A program made the position numbers and the translations under genes. DNA of 64,000 nt, taken from contig JADANN010000108.1 of assembly GCA_018806985.1 (NCBI GenBank), positions 3,100,001 through 3,164,000 of the forward strand, written 5' to 3'. Below the pieces are notes generated by a model. The model was given only the letters and a program-made list of their open reading frames with translations, was not told the DNA's origin and searched no databases. Source of the DNA: Angiostrongylus vasorum. Taxonomy: Eukaryota; Nematoda; Chromadorea; Rhabditida; Metastrongylidae. Below are positions 47,701-57,900 of this stretch, piece after piece. Each line of letters starts with the position of its first letter. Positions within the stretch are counted from its first letter, which is position 1.

Positions 47701-48676
47701 TATTTTAGCTACGTTGGTATTATTGTACTAGTTTATTGATGAGGTAAAGGCTACACTACCCAGGTTTGAGGTAGAAGCTGTGTGGACAAAGAAACATATA
47801 AAGACATGTGTTGTATTGGCAGGCAACTGCAAGTAGTTCCCAGCCTATAATTGTATCACATCGTAGCGTATCTCGTTCAAATCTTCGTTCTTCAGCATTC
47901 TTTTTCGGAACCTCGTATCTGCGTCCCGGATTACAACCACAACACTCACTCCAGCCAAGGGCAAATAAACCTCTTCATTCTACTTCGCAGGTTTCATTTG
48001 TACCACGACCTCTTAAAGGTAGAACTTACGCATTTTAGGACACTCGACAGGTGATGGAACCAGACAAACCCAAGACAACTGACCAACAGATTATTCTCAT
48101 CGCTAAATAATAGTTCCGCTACTGAATCACTACAGTATTTCTAGCGCATACACAGCACTTCCTTGAATAGACAAACCCATTTCTGAATGGTTGAATGCGC
48201 CATAATTGCATGATCATCATACAGGGACGATTCGACGTGATTGGAATATGTGAACGTTGTAGATCAATGTCGGAAGGAATTTATGGAAGGCTTTATGCAG
48301 AGAACAGGATGGAAGGCCATGAGGAGAAGAAAGCAGTAGAGTCGGAGGGCGCCAGTTTGCAACACATCCACGGTGTTGTTCGAAGGAGTATTACCAGCCT
48401 GTGGATCTTTTAGCGTTGGAGAATTTCGTGATATCTTTGCAACCACTCTATGTTCAACTGAATTTCTTCCTACAAAGCCTGAATGGAAGAGCGGGTTGAC
48501 GATGACGGAGTGGTTTTGGTCCTTTCCGAGATTCCTCTATTTCACGTATTGTTCTCTTCAGCTGAACGATATAGTCGTGATAGAAGTCTCAGTATGTGAT
48601 CTGAAATCCTTCTTCCAGAAGTTGCGAGTGATCTCACTCATCATTACTCATATTAAATGAATAAACAGGTAAAAAG

Positions 48677-48916
48677 TCAGGCAAACAAGGAAACTCTGAT
48701 GAAATAGGCTGAATTCACCACTGTCTTCTTCAAGGATGCTGACTGTGGAACGGGTTTCCCGGCTCCAGTTTCTACTTCAGCCTTTGCAACGTCTTTGATC
48801 CCGTCAATATCGATGTCGTTCCCATCAATGGACACCGATCGAATTCCGTTCTCATCATGTATTACTTTCCAATACGTACGTTGATGGAGCGTCTCTAGTT
48901 CTTTATAATCATCTTT
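48677..48916 (-). CDS. Coding-like exon of an unidentified gene (79 codons, no start)
   Basis: An open frame of 79 codons plus stop follows a possible acceptor (GACAG) at 48917. It begins KDDYKELETLHQRTYWKV and continues with HDENGIRSVSIDGNDIDIDG and VAKAEVETGAGKPVPQSA. The strongly polar, repeat-free composition (acidic and basic residues mixed, few Leu/Phe) differs from the hydrophobic noise of random AT-rich frames. It may end at the TGA at 48677-48679 or splice at AGA/GTTTCC (48695). It has no methionine start, so at least one upstream exon is expected at higher coordinates; fragments near 49,380-49,450 on the minus strand are open but do not join convincingly. Product unknown. Confidence 0.35.
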   Translation of the reverse strand, partial: KDDYKELETLHQRTYWKVIHDENGIRSVSIDGNDIDIDGIKDVAKAEVETGAGKPVPQSASLKKTVVNSAYFIRVSLFA

Positions 48917-49694
48917 CTGTCGTAGAACTCATTTCACATCTCTAAATGACCGTTCAATGAACAATCGACTCGGATCAATCCGGCTCCGAGGAAGGCGAGG
49001 GCGTCGAAACCTCGGACGAATAACGTTCCTTGTAACCTCGTGTTAGCTTCTCAATGAAAGCATAGATCTATAACCGAGTTTATGATTCCGATGTAGAGCA
49101 GAACGCCTCACTTAACAGTTATGGCGATTGTTTCTGTAGGAGTCATCTGTGTTGTCAAAGTCCTAAAGTAGGAAGAGTGTTTTCATGGTGTCATGTTTCT
49201 TCGGAAAGTTTAGTTCTGTCTCAGAGTGCCGCGAACTTCCTCGCTTCAATAATTTGTTGGGATTATAAGCCTAAAACGACATCATTAGAAAGTGTTTGTC
49301 GATCCATATCGTTTTTCTTTGGCTCCTACAGGATTCTGATGCGATTTCAGATGAAACGGAGAGCTTGTAACACACCATCCCCACCTAAGGAAACATCCAC
49401 ACGAGCCATGAAACTATCCAAAAAGGTGCCTGCACCACAACATTCTTGGTTCCGTAGATGATAATTCTTGGGGCGTTAAGCTGTACCTTATTCATGCAGG
49501 TGATCGAGGCAGTGTTGAGATTTCTAGCCGCAGTTGTGTTCTGCTACCCGAATACAAGGTCCAATACGTCCGCAATTTGCAAACGGTATGCCCTTTGTTA
49601 TCTTCAAGTGTTCTTGTTAGAGTGTTTACTAGCTGAAGATCCTACCATTGATATGCGAATTGTAGGAAGAGGAAGTCACAATGTTAACCTTTTA

Positions 49695-49845
49695 TTTGTT
49701 GCAGAGAACTAGCCGACAGAAACGCAGAACAAGGGCCTCTGTGGTGCAGCGTGTAATGCGCGAGTTCCTGGAAAGGGTAATCGTGATTCAATCTGGCGCG
49801 GGGGTCCAAGTTTTGCTATTATCTCAGATCGTTGTGGTTGTAGAA
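49695..49845 (+). repeat. SINE-B1 copy, partial
   Basis: Leader missing; GGCCTCTGTGGTGCAGCGTG head, TCCTGGAAAGGGTAATCGTG, tail ATCTCAGATCGTTGTGG. Lies about 370 bp upstream of the first F-box exon. Confidence 0.7.
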
Positions 49846-50217
49846 AGAGGATTCTGCTTCTCATATTAAAACTGGCTAGCAATTGCGATGGTTCCAGATG
49901 TTTTTTTGTCCCACAGAAAAGCGTAGTGATTGAAATCAGTGATAGAGGGAGATAGAGACATTATGCAAGCGTAACTGAGTTCTCAGTGATAACCTATGAA
50001 CTGGGACCAGTTTTATCAATTCTTTGGATTGAAATTGTTATGAAGGCGCTGCTAAGATTTGCTGCTGACCTTCTATAGATCTTTTTGAGTAGTTCTAAGC
50101 TATGAGTTGTAGAATGTTAAGCTAGTAAGAGCTCTAACAGTGAGAATTTAAAATAGTGTTGTTCGTTGCGGCAAACTTTAATGCACTTTCAGCAGTAAGA
50201 TTAGTCGGACATTTTAG

Positions 50218-52810
50218 ACTCGAGGATTTGCCAAACGAGATTTTGTTGAAAATCCTCACTTACTGTGACTTCACTTCAAAGATGAATACGCGTGTCGTAA
50301 GTTGAATGCTTCTCTTAGGATGTTTACAAGAACTTTTGAAGTCTTCCATACACATTCTCCTGGTCTAATCCTTCATCTTCGTAGGCTATCTTGTTTTGCA
50401 GCTGAATTACCGATTCTACTGTCTTATCGAGAAAGGCGCACATACCTTGCCTCGTCGGAATTTGGTGGGAGGTGTCGAAATCAGGCACGGTGGCTCTGAT
50501 CAAGGCAAGGATATAGATGCAGGTCTGTCACCATTCTCAATTATAGTCTAGCGATTTCCTTTCGTTGTATGTTGGAACTTATTTGTTCAGCTGTTTCGGC
50601 TCCAGTTGCATATCCGGGCTTCCTGCTGATGCTAAGTCGTCCTCTAAAACACCTGGACATATTGGTCCCAGCTACTCGGGTCACAAACATAATGAGGCTT
50701 GTCAATATAATAAATAACTTAGTACCTTAGATGAATGTTGAGATTGTCAGATAATCATGGAATTCGTTACCCGCTTCCCAGAAAGTGATTTTACAGGCAC
50801 GTCTGCGTATGTCATTCACTCAAGCTTTGCGGTGTTTCTCTGGATGAGGCGCTGGCTTCGAATATTCTGGACGCATCGTTCAGGACCGTTAGCGATGTGA
50901 TTATCGATCATGTCGATGCTGTCACAGCTGAAACGCTTAGCAAACTGGTTCGAAAAGTAAGTAACTTAGTTCTGTCTAAGAATGTTGTCTGATATCTTGA
51001 CTGCTGCTTTTAGGTGCTGAATACGTAGGTTTTCTTTTCCTTCCCTCTGAGCTTTAGGAGTAGCTACCACGGTTGTGAAAGGTGATATTTGAATTCCCTT
51101 TTATTCTTAGGCCTGTCCATCAAACAAACTAGTTTTCTGCAATCACTCTACAAGCGAAGCATCTGATGCAATCGTGCCTGAACTTCTACTGTCTTGTCCA
51201 GCAAGAAATGTGACCATAATGCCGAGTGTCACTTTGGTATGACTTATATATGACTCTCCTTCGTTTACTTTATCTGTTGTATAATAAAAAAGGATAAAGC
51301 TGTCAGTGTTGACCAATCCCTGAGGGATGTGTCATGCATTAGACTTCATTAAGCATAGTTGAAGGTGATTGAATGAATATCTGGCCTTTAGAATGACATG
51401 CTGGCCTATGCGGATTTGTCGAGCCAGTGCTGCTATCCTCCCAGACAAGTCTGGTACGGATTTGCCGACCCCGGAGAGATGGAGGGTATGATGGGCCTGG
51501 GGCGCCTAGATCGATCCCACATGCATTGCAGGGCGCCTCCGGCCACTGCGCCACCTGCGCCCCGTTACATAGTAAATTAGGAAGTGTGAACATTTACAGG
51601 TTGCCAACATTATTGCCTAGATTTCTGTGGTTACAGTTGCTTATTTCTTCCAGATCCATCGTACGTTTGATGATTCTGCGCTGGTACGTCTCGTTGTATC
51701 AGATCAAGCTGTTCGTCGGGCAGTCCGCCTTCCTGTCTGTGCGATCACTCATCACGGCATCAGTTATGCAGCACAGGTACTTCATAATGACTACTTCCCT
51801 ATTTTGTCACACGAGTATCTGGTTCGAATCTGAAGCAGTCTCTATAACTTTAGAACTTAATATGACTGAAATCCGTCATCCAGGCTTTCTACAAACGGTG
51901 TTGCGATGTGATGGATGAATTGACTGCCGAAATGCATGAGCCGCAGTGGGAAGTCAGTAGGTTGAACTACTGCAATTCGTAGTACTTATAGGTGTAATAT
52001 ATGCATATATGCGTGTAGCGCAGTGGTCGGACGCGCCCTGTAATGCACATGGGATCATTCCCAGCGTCCCAAGCCCATCAAGCCTTCCATCCCTCCGGGA
52101 TCGGCAGGTTGCTACTAGACCTGTCTGAGAGGACAGCAGGACTGGCTCGATACATTGGTACGCCACCATGAGTTATTTTAAAGGCCAGATATGCATTCAA
52201 TCACCGCCAACGATGCTTAATAAAGTCGAAGGCATGGCACATCCCTCAGGGATTGATCAACGCAGGCATTTTTATCCTTGATCCTTTTAATATATGCATA
52301 GTCCATCGGGGGCGAGGCATCTTATTACACCTACCATGCCGTTATCACACCATTTGTGTTACTTCGTCTCCTAGAGCGAATGGCGATTGTTTTTCCTGTC
52401 TGGAATTTGTCAGTTTTCTTGACTAATTAGGTTCATGTTATGTTGTTGACACAATGGATGGTGAATCTATCTTTCCCTCTATGATAATTTGCACAGAATG
52501 TGATTTTTGGTTTGCTACACGCTTTTCAGATTTCTGTCTCCTTTCCGCATTCTATCATGATTGACCGAAATCTGATCAAAGTTCCTACTGGAATGCGCAG
52601 TCAGTGCATGATTTGGGAGTTTCTGCCACACTACGGTAACGGCTTTACCGTTGAGGTGTGTCCACTGATTTACGAAAAACTGGAGGTATTTTATCTACAC
52701 GTTTTCCGTTTCCCTTTCTTTAGTTCATTAGGAAAACTGTTAGCAATAGCACCGGAGACTTTATCAAGCTCATTGTTACGATGTCCTACAACTGTGCAAT
52801 TCTAAACTAG
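50218..52810 (+). CDS. F-box protein, nematode type, split gene; 5' exon not found
   Basis: Probable substrate adaptor of an SCF ubiquitin ligase. Exons read by eye: 50218 (or 50193)-50296, 50402-50522, 50591-about 50706, 50797-50956, 51111-51236, 51654-51776, 51884-51952, 52530-52685, 52724-52810 (stop TAG). The first exon gives LEDLPNEILLKILTYCDF, a good F-box core for Skp1 binding, and joins cleanly to LNYRFYCLIEKGAH. Later exons hold leucine-rich segments (LKHLDILVPATRV, SLDEALASNILDASF) and a C-terminal domain I do not recognise. From the fourth exon on, every exon begins and ends in matching phase with good donors and TTCAG-like acceptors. The third-to-fourth join is one base out of phase and may hide a small exon or an indel. 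No start codon is in frame upstream of 50218, so a 5' exon or trans-splicing is expected. SINE-A copies sit in two introns. About 370 codons recovered. Confidence 0.75.
51289..51563 (-). repeat. SINE-A copy in an F-box gene intron
   Basis: Full-length minus-strand copy, antisense to the F-box gene, in the intron between exons 51111-51236 and 51654-51776. Confidence 0.87.
52011..52288 (+). repeat. SINE-A copy in an F-box gene intron
   Basis: Full-length plus-strand copy in the intron between exons 51884-51952 and 52530-52685; head GCGTGTAGCGCAGTGGTCGG. Confidence 0.87.
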
Positions 52811-52845
52811 GTTTAGTGCAACGCATGAAAAATAGATGGGAATTT

Positions 52846-53245
52846 GAGATATTTGCAAAACTTCGGACCGCAGGTGTCTGCGGTGGGGAACGAACACGCT
52901 GTTATCCTCTCTGGGGCCCAACGCGTTCACCACTACACCGTGCGGGTCCTTCGCTTCGCCTCTCTCTTAGCTAGTTTTTCTATCGATCAGTACCATCAGG
53001 AATCACCCATTAACAGGATTTGAACTCCCCAAATCAATGAGCTGAAGGCACTGGTAGGTAGAAAACTAGCTGAAAGAAACGCGAAACGACGGACGCGCAT
53101 GGTGTGGTGGTGAACGCGTTAGCCATCAGAAAAGGTAATAGCTAGCGCTTTTCTTCTCCACAGCACACACCTGCTGGTCGGAGTTTTGCAAATATCTCAG
53201 CATCGTTGTGGTTGTATTTCGCATAATACTCTGCCGTGAAAAATT
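52846..53245. repeat. Head-to-head pair of SINE-B2 copies
   Basis: Minus-strand copy about 52,846-53,000 (TTTGCAAAACTTCGGACCGC at its left end) and plus-strand copy about 53,000-53,245 ending TCTCAGCATCGTTGTGG. It begins about 35 bp after the F-box stop codon, so it may form part of that gene's 3' end. Confidence 0.75.
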
Positions 53246-53249
53246 TTAA

Positions 53250-54155
53250 TAGGCAGTAGATAAAAGTTAACATTACATAATGATTTGCTTTAAAAAATAC
53301 ATAGTTGTGATACATAGAATAGCTGAAACGATGCGCAAGGTTATCTGGGTACCACTTTATTGAAGTGGGTGAAATGTAATGGTTTTCGGCTTGCAACTTG
53401 AAGTGGTGCACGGTTTTTGTGTCACGGAAGCTTTTCGAGTGCTGATTACAAGATATCATGATTTGTTTACGTTTATTACAAAAATAAACGTGTTTAGGTA
53501 CGAGTTGGTGGAATGAATCTCAGAATTGTCGTAGAGTCATCGTAAGTCTTTGACTTCCTATACCTGATCTCATCTCGTCATGCAAATTTTTAGTGGAGTT
53601 TTTGATTAGAAACTTTGTCTATTAGTGATCGGAATATCTGTGATGTTTTTACGAGGTATAAACTTTAGAGAGCAATGGGATACATCCTTTTAGTGTAATT
53701 CGTTTTAAGCATCATTGTTAACCGTTATTTGATTCGAGCAGATACGTTTTTTGTTTGAGTATTTCACCTGTCTGCTGAGGTAGGGGTTAGAAGGGAAATG
53801 TTTTACGTGCGTACTGTTCTTCATTTATCATTCAAATTGGTGTGTTATCGTTTTCTTCGAGAGTAAACCGTTAATATTCATTGTCACAATACTACAGATC
53901 CACTACATGATTTTAAGTTTACTTCCAACAGGAACTGTACTTCAACTGAAAATCAGATGATATCTGGGAAGAAATCTGTCTAAATCACAGCATTTCGTTC
54001 GCTCATTCTCCTGGTCTTATGTTTTTCTCTACAAGGCCTTACACCATATGTCATTTTCTCCTTTAATTCGCCATCCAAGGTTTCCGGATTTTGCGTGGTT
54101 TAGGGAATTTGTTCCTTCCCTGTGAACATCTTTGAATGTTGGTCAAATCAGCTAC
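53250..54155. other. Region between convergent F-box and glr-1 genes
   Basis: The plus-strand F-box gene and minus-strand glr-1 converge here. AT-rich, no exon or known repeat recognised; glr-1 3' UTR probably occupies part of 54,500-54,905. Confidence 0.4.
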
Positions 54156-54159
54156 TCTC

Positions 54160-54345
54160 TGTAACCCTGGGATAGCTGTGCTAGAGCGTTCCCATATCTT
54201 CATCACAGACACTAGCCACCCTTTTGTGGACGGTAGGGAGCGATCTCATTCCAGACAGGTGTGGTACCAATGTTTCGACACCGGTGGATTGAGAGGCTTG
54301 GTTGGGTCGGGACCCTGTTGAGCATGGGCTTTGGGTATATTGAGC
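54160..54345 (-). repeat. SINE-C fragment
   Basis: Contains CTGGGATAGCTGTGCTAGAG and CGTTCCCATATCTTC, then ACAGGTGTGGTACCAATG; joined to a truncated SINE-A. Confidence 0.55.
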
Positions 54346-54360
54346 AACGTTACTACCATT

Positions 54361-54487
54361 ACTCTACACAAGTCTGGTATCAATTTGCCGACCCCGGAAG
54401 GATGGAGGACTTGGTGGGCCTGAGGGCGCGGAGGTCGATCCCAGCGCATTGTAGGCCCCTCCGACACCACTATGCTATATGCTCCCC
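54361..54487 (-). repeat. SINE-A copy, truncated
   Basis: Only the head half is present on the minus strand (GGGGAGCATATAGCATAGTG to CCAGACTTGTGTAGAG), fused to a SINE-C remnant at 54,160-54,345. Confidence 0.65.
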
Positions 54488-54905
54488 TGGCTGTGTTAAT
54501 ATGCACAAATGCATGTGGTCTCGTCTAAGAAAGGCGATGCTGAGTACTAAAAGGGAAACTTGACAGCGCTAACTGCTTGCACTTAACATGACAATGTTTA
54601 GCTCTAGGGTGTTTGCTACTGCAGTTTAACCATTCATGTTTTTTAAGGTATAGATCAACATGGTGCTTGATTCAACATTCATGTTGTTCCAATGTTCATT
54701 GGAATGTAAAGCGTAGATTTGACAACGAGGAAATAGTCTGACAGAGACAATGCACTTGTAGGCGTCTAGTGCTATATGTGGCGTGGAGCCAACTGCGTTG
54801 GAGTTCGCAGTTGCGGTTATGCACCGGAAGAAGCAAGCCGTAACCCCGAACGACAACGAAGATCGGTCGGTGATTTTTCTTCTTATACTCGATGACACTG
54901 ACTAT

Positions 54906-57900
54906 CTAGACAGCTGTATTGTACGCGAATGTGCTGGTTAGCCCACTGCTCCTATTCGTCACATCGACGTTCTCGTTCTTCTCCTCATTATTCGATGCAG
55001 GAAGAAAGGATGCCGTCTGAAATGAAAGGGAACCTTAAAACGAATCATTAACAAAGCTGGTTTAATTCAGGGAAATGAAAATAGGGACTTCCAGTTAATC
55101 AGATGGATTCAGTGAAACTTATCTAGTGCCAAACTTCTCCATGAAACTTGGGGGTAAATCGACGATATGATGCACTGACCTGCTGTCGTTTGAGAGCTTC
55201 ATACGACTGTGTACCTGGCTCAGCAAATGCGCCTCCTTTAATGGATAATCGCAACTGGGAGGACAGTGCCGATTTAAGGCTTTTTCTGAAAGCATTGCTG
55301 AACATTTGCATAAATTCTAGTGAAATGGACTATTTCTTTCTGTGTTGTGAGTTGTCAGAAAGAATAGATAGACTGTGAGCAAGATGTCACTGGGATGTTT
55401 CCACTAACCGCGAAGTTTCCGACGAGTGAGTTCGGATTAGCCTTTCTGGCTTCGATTCTGGATCGGTAGAGGAACTCGCCAAGTGCGGCTATCATCGATG
55501 CTATCATACCACCCATCAGAATATAAAAGATGCCGGCCACCTTCGATAAGTTGAGAGAAGCTGACGACCCATCCTTCAATACTTACTTTTTTATTTACGC
55601 CTGCCACAATCTTCAGGGCATGATATTATGCGAAATCGACCACAACGATGCTGAGATATTCGCAAAACTTGGACCCCGGGCCAGATCGAACCACGATTTC
55701 CCTTTCCGGGGGCTTGCGCATTACACACTGCACTACGGAGGCCCTTACTCTGCGTTTCTCTCAGCCAATTTTCTATCTGCCATTTAGCTACCTTTACCTA
55801 TCATTTATCGTCCTTCAATAATAATGAAGTCGATGCCAAATCAGTGATGAATGTTTGTTGTTGCGTGCTGTTATTTAGTACCATCTAAAAGTGTTATTCC
55901 CTAAATTGGATGCCTGAGACTGACTGTTCAGTCTGTGAGCGCCGAATAATTACGAAGATAAGCTTGCTAGTCGTTCTGTAGATATTGCGCTAAAAATTGC
56001 TTAACGTTCAAACCCACCACTGTGATTCCTTGGTCGCACTGTCCTCTATCGTACCACCACTTATTTTCGAGCTTTTTCAATTCGCCTCGCTCTTGAAGCG
56101 CAAGAATTGCTAGGTTTATGTGGTCCTTCCAATCCGAACCGAACGGAGTTGCTACTCCATAGCCAATGCTGTTAAGGTTCGCGCCTAAATGTTTACCAAA
56201 GACTTCTATCAGTTCAATTTTCAACGAAAACTGTGAATATGGATGAATCTAATATCTCTTTTTTTCGTACTTCAGTTTACAAAAGAATGCAATGGTCTTT
56301 TTTCAATTATGCTAAAAAAACTGATGAAGGAAAATCCCAGTTGGACTTTAAAGTCTCCTTCCCCTTCCAGTTTTTCTGGAAGTTCAATTCTAGAATTCTC
56401 AGCTTTCTAAGGTTTGTGCTCTGCCTCTTGACTTTCATAGTACGTTTTGAACCAGGCTTTGCAGAATCAACAAGAGCATTGGCACCATCACCTATGGCTG
56501 GAAGCTTGAAGGGCACTGTCCAAGTAGTCTACATTAAAACCACCTTAGGGATAGTCAATACTGGTCATGTTCTTCAACTTTAATGATTTTGTACGCACCA
56601 ACTTTCATCGTGTCACATGGTTTGCGAGTGTTCTCGTATTCGTTGGCCGTGGCTTCAAGCAGAAAAGCGTATCTGAAATATGCAGCTTAGCGTTGTAGAA
56701 TGCTGGTCCCGTATGTTTGTACCATATCTTTCAGTACAGTCCATAGTTCATCTATCAGAAATAGAAGAAATAGAAATAGAATAGAAGAACTACTCAATAG
56801 TTGTTGTTTATTACAAGTAATACGGCAAACACGGTTGCTCTCGAACAATGTGGATGAGGGTTGAAGTCAGAAATAATAGAAACTGTTGTTGTAAAGTGTT
56901 GCACAGTTAAAACCACATGAACTCTAAAGAATAGCAACGTGACCACTAGTCGTGTTTTTTTCAGGAGACGGGTGGATCACCATGGCTTGAAAAAAATCAC
57001 TCATTATTATTCCCGTCTTCAAGTCTACTGTGCGGATTCCAGGGCTTCTCACATTCGATTCGTTTCTTCGCATCCATTGTCCTCGAAGATCTTCCAAATT
57101 TACGTGTGACTTCGGTTGCTGCTTAAGGATTTCCATTTCATCTTGAGTGCCGTAGAGTGCTGGTCGAGCAACTCTCCCTGGAGTCCTGAGATAGCCGGGC
57201 TGGAGCGTTCCCAATTGAACTGCAAAGAGTGATTTTTTTCCCAGACAAGTCCAGTACCAACTTTTCTACCCCGGAGGGCGAGAGGCTTGGTTGGCCCAGG
57301 ATTGGAATCGAACTAGCACCATGCTGCACCATGCTCATGATGACGGACATCACTACCACTGTGCTATTCGCCCCCTTATTCTACTATTACTTGTTATTAA
57401 TACTATTATTCGTTAAAAATCACACGACCCATCACCACGTCTACTGTGTAGATCTCAGCACTTCTTGCACTCGATTCGCTTTTCTCCCATTCGTCGTCCT
57501 CAATGGTCTTCGAACATTTCGCGTGTTGTTTGAGCTGCTGCCTGAGGATTTCTTCTTCATGAATGTCGTCGAATGCTGGTCGAACCAGTTCTCCTCGCAA
57601 TGTTGGAGATAACCAGGCTAAGGCGTCTCCACCTGGATTGGAGGAGGGCGTTGGGCCAGGGATCGAACCAACACCATGCTTCCTGATGGACTGCATCATC
57701 AACCATTCTGCTACCCTCCCACGTCATAATAATACTGCTACTGCTGCTATCATATACCCAGATGATCCAACTTCACAGACCTGTGAGTCCTAGAATTGGT
57801 TCCATTCATTTCGTTGTCTTATACTCCCATCCACGGATGTGATTGGATTCCTATATTGCCCCAACTGCTGCTTGAGGATTTATTAACTCCCTTCTTTGCT

